Assembly: GCA_029779995.1 (NCBI GenBank)
Contig: JAKOZM010000341.1
Coordinates: 1-18,090 of the forward strand
From: Actinomycetes bacterium
GTDB lineage: Bacteria; Actinomycetota; Actinomycetes; S36-B12; UBA10799
Direction: 5' to 3'
Length of the DNA stretch: 18,090 nt
Shown here: piece by piece, positions 7,205 to 14,519 of the stretch
Layout: each line of letters begins with the position of its first letter
How positions within the stretch are numbered: position 1 is the stretch's first letter
Notes under the pieces: generated by a model
What the model was told of the DNA's origin: nothing
The model's input: only the letters and a program-made list of their open reading frames with translations
The model's database searches: none
Position numbers and translations under genes: made by a program

Positions 7205-8941
7205 ATGTTCCGGATTCCGAAGTTCCGTCTGTTCCTGGTAATACTGCTCACTGCGGGTGTCGCGCTGGGCTGGCTGGGGTTCATGCGGGTCCCGCTCAAG
7301 GACGCCTGGACCCTGTTCACCCGCGAGACCGACACGTCGGTGATCGACTCATACGACGCCCGCTACCGTCTGGCGACCGACGGTCAGTTGGAGGTGGATG
7401 AGCGGATCGCCGTCGAGTTCACCGAGTCCGGCAAGCACGGCATCTTCCGGATCTTCGACACCGCTGACTCCCAGTACGACAGCGTGGAGCACCCGGTCGA
7501 GGTGGTCTCGGTCGAACGTCGGGTCGGCGAGTCGTGGCAGCCCGAACCCTGGATCGTCAGCCAGAGCGGCGATGGCACCGAGACCATCAGGATCGGAAGC
7601 CCGGTCGTCACCTTGCCACTGGGGATCCAGCGCTACCGCATCATCTCCACCACGAGCAACGCGATCACTTACAACCCCGCCGGCTCCCAGTGGTACTGGG
7701 ACGTGATCGGCTCCGGCTGGATGATGCCGATGCGGGAGGTGAGTGTGCGCGCCGTGCTCCCACCGACGCTGCAGACACCAACCTGCGAAGCCAGCGTGCC
7801 CTGCGACCTGGTGGCCGACGGGGACGCCTGGACCATCAGCGCGCAGAATCTCGACCCCTACACCCCGATCACCATGAAGGCCCTGTTCGCGACACCGGTC
7901 CCCAAACCGCCCACGAACTGGGGCCAGTACTGGTCGGTCGGGCTTGCCGGGTTGATCGCCGCCCTGTCCATACTGCTCACGCTCGCCACCTTCATCCGCA
8001 GTCGCGAACGCCGGCCAAACCCAGCCCTGCGCTTCGAACCTCCGGGACCCGATCCACTGGTCTGCGCCTGGCTGATCGATGAGTCGCCGGCGGCAAAGTC
8101 GGTGCCTGCCGTCCTGCTCAACCTCGTCGCGCATGACGTCGTGACCTTCAGCGCGGAGCCTCGCACCGCCCACGATGACGACGGGCCAGCCTGGATCAAC
8201 CTGCGGCGCACACGACAGCCGGTGCCGCCCTTGACCGGCTTCGCGCAGGCGCTGGACGCGCTCGGCCTGCACTCCGAAGGCAGCTCCCGCACGATCACCA
8301 AGAAGAGCGTCAGCGACGGCAAGATGCTCGAGGACCTCGATGGCAGCATCACGGGTGACGTGGAGCCCAGGGTCGAGGCGAACCGGTTGGCTACTTCTGT
8401 CAACGGCTCGTGCCTGGCCCTGTCCCTGATCTATATGGCGATCATCGGGGGCTTCACCGCCCTGATCTGGTCGAGTCAGGGTCTGTTGATCGCCACCGTC
8501 CTGCTGGTGGCAGCGGTCGTCGGCCTACTGATCAACAGCCGTGATCAGACGCGGTTGACCGGGGACGGATCGGACCTGCGCGACGCCACCCTCGGCTTCA
8601 AACAGGTGCTGAGCACGAACGCGGCCATCGAACGTTTCGACTACGCGGCCCGGGTCCGGCACTTCGACGAGTACCTCCCGTGGGCCGTCGCCTTCGACTG
8701 CGCGGATGAATGGGCGGCCTCCTGCACCCCGCCGCCAGGCAGTGACCAGATGTCCGGCGTCGGCACTTACTACAGCTCCCCCACCATGACCTCGCAGATG
8801 TGGGCGTTCAGTTCCGGCATCACCGCCGTGGAGGCCTCCGCGGTGGCCGCCTACCAGGCCACCCAGAGCTCCTCATCCTCCGGAGGTGGCGGCGGGGGTG
8901 GCGGAGGCGGCTCGGGCGGGGGCGGCGGCGGGTCCTGGTGA
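7205..8941 (+). CDS. DUF2207 domain membrane protein with Gly-rich tail
   Basis: A 578-residue predicted membrane protein. A membrane segment at about residues 8-27 is followed by the extracytoplasmic DUF2207 domain. That domain includes YDARYRLATDGQLEVDERI and the SGKHGIFRIFD signature, and ends at about residue 235. One membrane segment lies at about 241-263, a cytoplasmic stretch follows, then a pair of membrane segments at about 402-444 and a C-terminal domain. The last 25 residues are a serine run, glycine runs and a final Trp. That tail is common in this family and is probably disordered. The ATG lies only 8 bp from the lemA start on the other strand, so both promoters must lie inside the neighbouring coding sequence. 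The function is unknown; the LemA neighbourhood suggests a joint envelope role. Confidence 0.9.
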   Translation: MFRIPKFRLFLVILLTAGVALGWLGFMRVPLKDAWTLFTRETDTSVIDSYDARYRLATDGQLEVDERIAVEFTESGKHGIFRIFDTADSQYDSVEHPVEVVSVERRVGESWQPEPWIVSQSGDGTETIRIGSPVVTLPLGIQRYRIISTTSNAITYNPAGSQWYWDVIGSGWMMPMREVSVRAVLPPTLQTPTCEASVPCDLVADGDAWTISAQNLDPYTPITMKALFATPVPKPPTNWGQYWSVGLAGLIAALSILLTLATFIRSRERRPNPALRFEPPGPDPLVCAWLIDESPAAKSVPAVLLNLVAHDVVTFSAEPRTAHDDDGPAWINLRRTRQPVPPLTGFAQALDALGLHSEGSSRTITKKSVSDGKMLEDLDGSITGDVEPRVEANRLATSVNGSCLALSLIYMAIIGGFTALIWSSQGLLIATVLLVAAVVGLLINSRDQTRLTGDGSDLRDATLGFKQVLSTNAAIERFDYAARVRHFDEYLPWAVAFDCADEWAASCTPPPGSDQMSGVGTYYSSPTMTSQMWAFSSGITAVEASAVAAYQATQSSSSSGGGGGGGGGGSGGGGGGSW

Positions 8942-8945
8942 GGCG

Positions 8946-9992
8946 TTAGCGTCGCTTTCTGGGCACCACGTAGACGGTGCGGGAGTACAGTTCCGAGACG
9001 GCCGCCTCCTTGGCCGCCTGCAGGCGGATGGCGTAGCGGTGCCCGGGAACCAGGCCACGCCGCACAAAACGGCCCCCGAGCAGGGGGAACGGCAACCGGC
9101 GCCAGGCCCGCCTGGCGGTGGTGTCGCGTATCCACGCGTACTGCGCTGACCCACCCGGCGGGTCGGTCCATGTGAGCACGAACGACCGGACCCCCGCCCT
9201 GACGCTGACCTCGGCGACCTGGCGTGGACCGTTGGGGACCTTCGGCAGCGGCCGTGTCGGCGGCGCGCCGATGCCCAGACTGCTGAGGGCGTCAGCCACG
9301 GCTGCGGCGAAGGTGACCTCACCGGTGCTCGCCAGATGCACGAGATCGTAGGTGTCGACCGACAGTGCTATTCCCTGGTCGGTCGCGGCTGCGGTGACCC
9401 GCGACGTGGGTGTGTCCAATTGGGCAGCGACGTCGCGCAACAGCCGGTTGTACTCGATGACCTGGGCGAACCAGAGCTGCGGCAGCGGCACGAGGATCAC
9501 ATCGACGTCGGCATCGACGCTGCGTGCCCGGCGTACGAACTCCCCGGCGTCGGCAGCCACCGCCGCCGGCGTGCGCTGCAGCCACACGAGGTCGTTGATG
9601 CCGGCGGCCTGCACGACGACGCTCGGATGGTATGTCGAGATCAGTTCCTCAGCGCTGTACGGAGCCACCAAGAACGCCGTCCCCGAGACGGCGGCGTGAT
9701 CGGGATCGAAGGCGGGGTCGGCGTACAGATGGCAACCGTGGGACTGCGTGTCCTGGTCGAACAGGTCGTCGCGGGGGCCGACGAAGTCGACCTGCACCCC
9801 GGATAGGAAGTGCCAGAGGCGGTAGCGCCAGGTGAAGTCGCCGTCCGATCCCTGCGTCAGGGAGTCCCCGGTGAGCAGTATTCGCACCGGGCCGGGGGTT
9901 CCTTCGTGCGGGGCGCTCTGCGCAGGGGCTCCGGGCACCGCAGTGAGCAGCAGGGCCACGAGTGCCCCCACCACCATCAGTCGCCTCATCAC
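8946..9992 (-). CDS. Secreted SGNH/GDSL-type hydrolase
   Basis: A 348-residue exported protein with a signal peptide (MMRRLMVVGALVALLLTAV, probably cut after PAQSA near residue 27). The SGNH blocks are visible: block I GDSLTQGS with nucleophile Ser44, the block III Asn in AAGINDL (GIND at 131-134), and block V DLVHL with Asp216 and His219. A Gly at block II is less certain, in VSGTAFL near 104. The catalytic domain ends at about residue 240. Residues 255-345 look like a fibronectin-III-type beta domain (VRSFVLTWTDPPGG and GLVPGHRYAIRLQA). The enzyme is probably an esterase or acyl hydrolase acting outside the cell or on envelope carbohydrate; the substrate is unknown. It is convergent with the DUF2207 gene (4-bp gap) and divergent from the acylase. 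Confidence 0.9.
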   Translation of the reverse strand: MMRRLMVVGALVALLLTAVPGAPAQSAPHEGTPGPVRILLTGDSLTQGSDGDFTWRYRLWHFLSGVQVDFVGPRDDLFDQDTQSHGCHLYADPAFDPDHAAVSGTAFLVAPYSAEELISTYHPSVVVQAAGINDLVWLQRTPAAVAADAGEFVRRARSVDADVDVILVPLPQLWFAQVIEYNRLLRDVAAQLDTPTSRVTAAATDQGIALSVDTYDLVHLASTGEVTFAAAVADALSSLGIGAPPTRPLPKVPNGPRQVAEVSVRAGVRSFVLTWTDPPGGSAQYAWIRDTTARRAWRRLPFPLLGGRFVRRGLVPGHRYAIRLQAAKEAAVSELYSRTVYVVPRKRR

Positions 9993-10121
9993 CCACCCTT
10001 TCGGGCCAGTCTAGGAGGCCGAACAGTGACGATGTATCGGTTGTTCATCCGAGTTCGGAAGCCGGGGCAAAGTCGGCACTCGTCGGCGTAGAGTCAGCGG
10101 AACGCAGGAATTGAGGTCCTT

Positions 10122-12797
10122 ATGAAGCGAATTGTGCTGACCGGCGTGGCGCTGGTCACCGCCCTTGGCATGACCGCCCCGGCCACTGCCGACACCGGCA
10201 CGTACGGGGCCAACGACGGCGGCGGGTTCCGCAACGTGCTGCCCCCAGGACAGAACGGCTTGGACACCCTTGGGCAGATCCTGAAGTTCCGCTCGACCGG
10301 CGAGTTCCCTGCGCACTGGGCCGATCAGCAGCCTCTCTACGACGGCCTGCTGTACGCCTCTCCCACGCTGACCGACGATCAGGTGGGCGACTACTACAAG
10401 GACGCGACCTTCGGGGTGAAGAAGGCCGACCGGGCCACGACCGTCAAGCCTCGTAAAGGTGTGACCATCCTGCGCGACAAGCAGTACGGCGTGCCGCGTG
10501 TGTACGGCAAGACGCGCAGCGACACGATGTTCGGTGCCGGTTACGCCAGCGCCAACGATCGGCTGTTCTTGATGGACGTGCTGCGCCACACCGGCCGCGC
10601 TGACCTCTCTAGTTTCCTTGGCGGCGCGAACCTGAGTGCGGACGCCAATCAATGGCAGAACAACGCCTACACCAACGACGACCTCAAGCGGATGCTGGAG
10701 GCTCCTGCGCACGGCAGCAAGAAGGAGTGGAAGGCCCTGCGCGGCGACGTCAACGACTACGTGGACGGCATCAACGCCTACATCAAGGCCGCCCGGAAGG
10801 ACCCGACCTTGCTGCCCGGCGAGTACGCCGCCCTGGGTCAGACTCTGAAGGACTGGAAGGTCACCGACGTCATGGCCACGGCCAGTCTGTTCGGCGGGAT
10901 CTTCGGTCGCGGCGGTGGCGCTGAGGTGCTGTCGGCGCAGATCCTGCGGGCCCTGGAGGCGCGTTTTGGCGTGGAGCAGGGCCGGGCGATCTGGACAGGT
11001 TTCCGGTCCAAGAACAACCCCACAGCCCCGACCACCATCCCTGGCAGTTTCCCCTATCAGACCGGGGACGCCTTCTCCCCGAATGGGCTGGCACTGCCGG
11101 ATCCGGGCACGGAGGTCACGCCGGCCAAGATCATCTCGGGAACCAGCTTGTCGCAGTTGCAATCCACCGACGACACGGTGTCCTTCGGTGATGCCATCCA
11201 GCAGGAGCAACTTGACGGCCATCACTCCAACTGGGAGTTGCTGACGGCCAGCAACTCGGCCAACGGCCGCCCCCTCGGTGTGCTCGGTCCGCAGGTCGGT
11301 TACTACCTGCCGCAGGTGCTGACCGAGCTGGAACTGCATGGCCCGGGTATCGACGCCCGCGGCGCCGCCTTCCCGGGTGTGAGCATGTACGTGCAGCTCG
11401 GCCGCGGCCGCGACTACGCGTGGAGTGCCACCTCAGCGGGGTCGGACAACGTGGACACGTTCGCAGAGGTCCTGTGTGGGGGTAGCAAGTACAAGTACAC
11501 CTACAAGGGCAAGTGCCGTTCGATGGAGAAGCTGGTCCGCAAGAACTCGTGGAAGCCGAATGCGGCCGATCCCACACCCGCGGGCTCAGCGAAGCTGACC
11601 GTGTACCGCACGGTGCACGGTCTGGTGACCCATTACGGGACGGTCAACGGCAAGAAGGTCGCCTATGTGACCGCGCGCACCACGTACCTGCACGAGGCGG
11701 ACTCGATCGTCGGGTTCATGAAGTTCAACCAGCCCGACCAGATGCAGACCCCCAAGCAGTTCAAGAAGTCGGCGTCGAAGATCGCCTTCACTTTCAATTG
11801 GGCCTACGTCAACCACAAGGACACCGCGTACTACCTGTCCGGCGCCTACCCGAAGCGGGCCAAGGGCACCTCGCCCGACTTCCCCGTTCTGGGCACCGGC
11901 AAGTACGACTGGCAGGGTTTCGACGCCAAGACCTACACCTCCGATCTGCTCGGCTTCGCCAAGCACCCGAACACCACCAACCAGCCGGTCATGGTCTCGT
12001 GGAACAACAAGCCGGCCAAGGACTGGGCGGCTGCCGATGAACAGTGGGGATTCGGGCCGTTCTACCGCTCGAATCTGATCGAGGAAAAGCTGCAGAACGC
12101 CGTCAGCGGTGGCCAGAAGGCCACGCTGGCCCAGGTCGTGCAGTCGATGGAGGAGTCGGCCACTCAGGACGTGCGCGGCGTGAAGTTGCTGCCGACCGTG
12201 TTCGAGGCCATGGGCGCCATCACTGACCCCGAGGTGAAAGCGGCCGTGGAAACCATGAAGGCCTGGATGGCCGACGGCAGCCACCGGCGCGACCTCGACA
12301 AGGACGGCACGTACGAGCACAATGCCGCGATCGTCCTGCTGGACGCCTGGTGGCCGAAGCTGCTCACCACGCAGTTCGAGCCAGGGCTGGGTGAGCCTGC
12401 CTTCGACGCGATTCAGTCGATGATGGGATTTGGTGCACCCACGGCCACCCGGCCGAACGCCCCCGGATTCTCGGATGGGTGGTGGGGTTACAGCCTGCTG
12501 GATCTGCAGCGGGTGCAGGCTGGAGCCCCGGTGGCCGGTGGCTTCCCCCAGGCGTTCTGCGGCGCAGGCGACAAGACCGCCTGTGCCACGGCGCTGCAAG
12601 AGTCGCTCAAGCAGGCGCTCACGGTGACCCCGCAGGACCTGTACGCCTTTGGCGCCTGCACCACTGATCCGCAGCCCTCGTGCTGGAATGCGAACCGGGC
12701 GCGGGTGACCGCCGGCGTGACCAAGCCGAACGTCTACCCGTTCCAGAACCGTCCGACCTTCCAGCAGGCCGTCAGCGTGGAGAAGAACGTCAAGTAG
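10122..12797 (+). CDS. Secreted penicillin-acylase-family (Ntn) amidohydrolase
   Basis: An 891-residue exported precursor. The signal peptide MKRIVLTGVALVTALGMTA is followed by PATA, with cleavage near residue 24. The alpha-chain part contains GVTILRDKQYGVPRVYG and FGAGYASANDRLFLMDVLRHTGRA-type sequence, typical of the family. The probable nucleophile at the N-terminus of the beta chain is Ser369 in HSNWELL, followed by SANGRPLGVLGPQ and GRDYAWSATSAGSDNVD, the conserved Asn/Asp region. Such enzymes mature by self-cleavage before the Ser and hydrolyse amides such as acyl-homoserine lactones, lipopeptides or beta-lactam side chains. A Shine-Dalgarno sequence (GAGGT, 5 nt before the ATG) supports the start. 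The stop abuts the stop of the convergent anti-sigma gene. The substrate cannot be told from the sequence. Confidence 0.92.
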   Translation: MKRIVLTGVALVTALGMTAPATADTGTYGANDGGGFRNVLPPGQNGLDTLGQILKFRSTGEFPAHWADQQPLYDGLLYASPTLTDDQVGDYYKDATFGVKKADRATTVKPRKGVTILRDKQYGVPRVYGKTRSDTMFGAGYASANDRLFLMDVLRHTGRADLSSFLGGANLSADANQWQNNAYTNDDLKRMLEAPAHGSKKEWKALRGDVNDYVDGINAYIKAARKDPTLLPGEYAALGQTLKDWKVTDVMATASLFGGIFGRGGGAEVLSAQILRALEARFGVEQGRAIWTGFRSKNNPTAPTTIPGSFPYQTGDAFSPNGLALPDPGTEVTPAKIISGTSLSQLQSTDDTVSFGDAIQQEQLDGHHSNWELLTASNSANGRPLGVLGPQVGYYLPQVLTELELHGPGIDARGAAFPGVSMYVQLGRGRDYAWSATSAGSDNVDTFAEVLCGGSKYKYTYKGKCRSMEKLVRKNSWKPNAADPTPAGSAKLTVYRTVHGLVTHYGTVNGKKVAYVTARTTYLHEADSIVGFMKFNQPDQMQTPKQFKKSASKIAFTFNWAYVNHKDTAYYLSGAYPKRAKGTSPDFPVLGTGKYDWQGFDAKTYTSDLLGFAKHPNTTNQPVMVSWNNKPAKDWAAADEQWGFGPFYRSNLIEEKLQNAVSGGQKATLAQVVQSMEESATQDVRGVKLLPTVFEAMGAITDPEVKAAVETMKAWMADGSHRRDLDKDGTYEHNAAIVLLDAWWPKLLTTQFEPGLGEPAFDAIQSMMGFGAPTATRPNAPGFSDGWWGYSLLDLQRVQAGAPVAGGFPQAFCGAGDKTACATALQESLKQALTVTPQDLYAFGACTTDPQPSCWNANRARVTAGVTKPNVYPFQNRPTFQQAVSVEKNVK

Positions 12798-13079
12798 TCA
12801 CTGGTTGGGCACGTCGCGGGCAAAGGCTGCAAGGTCCGCGACGATGCCCGCCGGTAACGGCCGCTGCCCGTGGCTGGCGATGCTGTCCTTGATCGCCTGA
12901 TAAGTCCGCGCCTGCATGCCGCACTTGCGGCAGGCCGCCAGATGCCGGTGGACGGTGGCCAGGGTCTGGGCGTCGAGTTCACCGTCCAGTGCTGGCTGCA
13001 GAAGCTTCATCGCCTTGCCGCAGCTGATCATGTCCTTGCTGCCGAACAGCTTGACCCGCAGTGTCAGATCGTCGCTCAT
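12798..13079 (-). CDS. Soluble zinc-binding anti-sigma factor (RsrA/ZAS-like)
   Basis: A 93-residue protein without membrane segments. The zinc anti-sigma (ZAS) signature is present as Cys20, His46, Cys50 and Cys53: a Cys at the head of helix 1, the LDGELD turn, then HLAACRKC (H-x3-C-x2-C). In ZAS proteins such as RsrA, zinc release on thiol oxidation frees the bound ECF sigma factor; the spacing here fits that redox type. It has about 17 residues before the first Cys and a short tail after the zinc helix, as expected for a cytoplasmic sensor. The ATG overlaps the sigma-factor stop (ATGA), the usual arrangement for equal synthesis of both partners. Redox sensing is inferred from the ligand pattern and from the divergent redox operon. 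Confidence 0.88.
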   Translation of the reverse strand: MSDDLTLRVKLFGSKDMISCGKAMKLLQPALDGELDAQTLATVHRHLAACRKCGMQARTYQAIKDSIASHGQRPLPAGIVADLAAFARDVPNQ

Positions 13080-13606
13080 GATGCACCCCCCGGTAGCGAT
13101 GCCCGCTGAGCCTCGACTCTTGCCTTGATCTTCTTGCGTGCCCGATGCAGCCGGCTCATGACAGTGCCCTCGGGGATGCCCAGCACGGCAGCAGCCTCGG
13201 CGTAGGACAAGCCATCGACGTCGACGAGCAGGACGAGGCGGCGCACATCGGGCTTCAGCGCGGACAATCCCGCCGCTACCGCCTGATCCCACTCCCCCAG
13301 CTGCGCGGTCTCCTCTGCGGAGGGAGTCGCAGGTCCGGCGGGCAGCGCGGCAGGGTCAACAGGATCCGGTCGCCGGGTTCGCACACTATTGCGATGAGCG
13401 TTGCGCAGTATGGTCAACAGCCAAGCCCGTGGGTGCTTGCCGTCGAAGGTGTCGAACGATCGCCAGGCACGGAGCAGAGTGTCCTGGACAAGGTCGTGCG
13501 CATCCGCAGGCTGCGGTGTCAGCGATAGCGCGACCCTGAGCATGATGGGGATCTCCGCAACGACGAGACGCTGGTAGGCGTCGTGTTGATCAGCGGGGGG
13601 TTCCAC
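13076..13606 (-). CDS. ECF RNA polymerase sigma factor, SigR/SigH-like
   Basis: A 176-residue group 4 sigma factor with only regions 2 and 4. Region 2.2 is the stretch PADAHDLVQDTLLRAWRSFD (33-52), region 2.4 contains RAWLLTILRNAHRNSVR (60-76), and region 4.2 is the helix-turn-helix DGLSYAEAAAVLGIPEGTVM with SRLHRARKKI (131-160). EGTVMSRLHR resembles the recognition helix of SigR/SigH. The GTG at 13606 was chosen for three reasons: the length is normal, the residues before it are unlike the family, and a start at 13711 would lie upstream of the predicted promoter at 13673-13700. An in-frame GTG at 13624 is a second option. It is co-transcribed with the anti-sigma gene downstream. The final residues show no C-terminal extension. 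Confidence 0.88.
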   Translation of the reverse strand: MEPPADQHDAYQRLVVAEIPIMLRVALSLTPQPADAHDLVQDTLLRAWRSFDTFDGKHPRAWLLTILRNAHRNSVRTRRPDPVDPAALPAGPATPSAEETAQLGEWDQAVAAGLSALKPDVRRLVLLVDVDGLSYAEAAAVLGIPEGTVMSRLHRARKKIKARVEAQRASLPGGAS

Positions 13607-13672
13607 TGTGTGAACGTAACCCACCAGGGGAATCGCGCATTCCGCCGCGATGCCGACAGATCTTGTGAGAAA

Positions 13673-13700
13673 GGAATATTGACCACCCGTCCTGGGTTCC
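13673..13700. promoter_or_regulatory. Near-symmetric bidirectional SigR/SigH-type promoter
   Basis: On the plus strand GGAAT (13673-13677), 18 bases, then GTT (13696-13698) reproduces the Streptomyces SigR / mycobacterial SigH consensus GGAAT-N18-GTT. Transcription would start near 13705, giving a leader of about 29 nt with an AGGA ribosome site 7 nt before the ATG at 13734. The element continues GTTCC, so the minus strand reads GGAAC-N18-ATTCC, a near match pointing at the sigma gene with a start near 13667. A second small palindrome, GGAAT-CGCGC-ATTCC (13629-13643), lies in the sigma leader. The sequence match is seen directly; promoter function is inferred. Confidence 0.65.
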
Positions 13701-13733
13701 CAGCGCAACACTGACCAAGATCAGGACGGACAC

Positions 13734-14009
13734 ATGCGAACACTTTCAGGCATCAGTGCCCTCGCCGTGCTCGCTGCCGGCGCAGTGCTCACTGCACCAC
13801 CGGCCGCCGCGGAGGACACCATGGCAGCAAGGGCCGGTTCGTGCGCTCAGTTGCATGCCGACTACCCGAAGGGCATCGCAAAGACGGGCAAGGCCGCCCG
13901 GGCCGCGGTACGCGCGGGATACCGCAAGCCCTTCGTCTGCAAGCGTGTCTACCTGCGCCTGCAGCCCCTGGACACCAACCGCAACCGATCAGTCTGCGAA
14001 ATCCGATGA
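13734..14009 (+). CDS. Small secreted Excalibur-like protein
   Basis: A 91-residue protein with a signal peptide (MRTLSGISALAVLAAGAVL, then TAPPAAA; cleavage near Glu27). The mature part of about 65 residues carries CAQLHADYPKGIAKTG (37-52), like the start of an Excalibur domain. It ends with LDTNRNRSVCE (79-89), matching the DxDxDGxxCE calcium-loop ending of Excalibur except that the second and third acidic positions are Asn/Arg-rich, so calcium binding may be lost. Cysteines are at 37, 69 and 88. It has an AGGA ribosome site and is the first gene after the candidate sigma-dependent promoter. The TGA overlaps an ATG of the next frame. The role is unknown; it may be a cell-surface client of the redox pair that follows. 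Confidence 0.78.
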   Translation: MRTLSGISALAVLAAGAVLTAPPAAAEDTMAARAGSCAQLHADYPKGIAKTGKAARAAVRAGYRKPFVCKRVYLRLQPLDTNRNRSVCEIR

Positions 14010-14026
14010 GCGAGAGGCTCCCCTCC

Positions 14027-14512
14027 ATGCCTAACCACCTAACAAAAGCCCTGGTCGCAGGGGCCGGTCTGGCCCTCGCCCTGGTCGTCAGCGGTTGCTC
14101 CGACGCCGAGAGCGCGAGCGAACCCGCCGTGTCCTCACCTCCTGCTGCGATGGAGACAACCGCCTCGCCCACAGACCCCACCGCCCAGCCCGTGGCGGCC
14201 AGCAACGGCTGGATCACCTGGGAGGACTACCAGCGGGACAAGGCAAGCTATGCCGACTCCGACGTCGTCCTGTTCTTCAACGCCTCATGGTGCCCCACGT
14301 GTCAGAACACGGTGAAATCGCTGGACGCCGCGAAGGCGGACTTCCCCGATGGCTTGACGGTTGTGAGCGTCGACTACGACACGGCCACCGACCTGAAGAA
14401 GCAGTATGGCGTGACGACACAGCACACCTTCGTACAGATCCAGCCGGACGGCTCGGAGGTACAGAAGTGGACGGGCACCGAAACCGTCGACGCCATCCAG
14501 GCCAAGGTCTGA
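14027..14512 (+). CDS. Thioredoxin-fold lipoprotein (CPTC active site)
   Basis: A 161-residue lipoprotein. The signal MPNHLTKALVAGAGLALALV is followed by the lipobox VSGC, with lipidated Cys24. A Ser/Pro/Thr-rich linker (about 25-58) leads to a thioredoxin-like domain with the redox motif WCPTC (Cys89, Cys92) in FFNASWCPTCQNTVKSLD. The cis-proline loop reads VTTQHTFV, with His133 in place of the usual Pro. It should act on the outer face of the membrane as a thiol-disulfide reductase fed by the downstream CcdA-like protein. The start at 14027 was chosen for the GAGAGG ribosome site 9 nt upstream and a compact signal; an in-frame ATG at 14006, overlapping the previous stop, would add seven residues. 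Confidence 0.9.
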   Translation: MPNHLTKALVAGAGLALALVVSGCSDAESASEPAVSSPPAAMETTASPTDPTAQPVAASNGWITWEDYQRDKASYADSDVVLFFNASWCPTCQNTVKSLDAAKADFPDGLTVVSVDYDTATDLKKQYGVTTQHTFVQIQPDGSEVQKWTGTETVDAIQAKV

Positions 14513-14519
14513 GCCCCGC

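Noticed and set aside
10011..11339. A 442-codon open frame on the minus strand.
   Set aside because: It lies antisense to the well-supported acylase gene, has no family motifs, and is the expected shadow of high-GC coding DNA. The same holds for long opposite-strand frames at 315-1280, 5620-6780 and 11586-12599.
13607..13711. Longer sigma factor starting at the GTG at 13711.
   Set aside because: The 35 extra residues are unlike ECF sigma factors, and the start would be upstream of the predicted transcription start near 13667.
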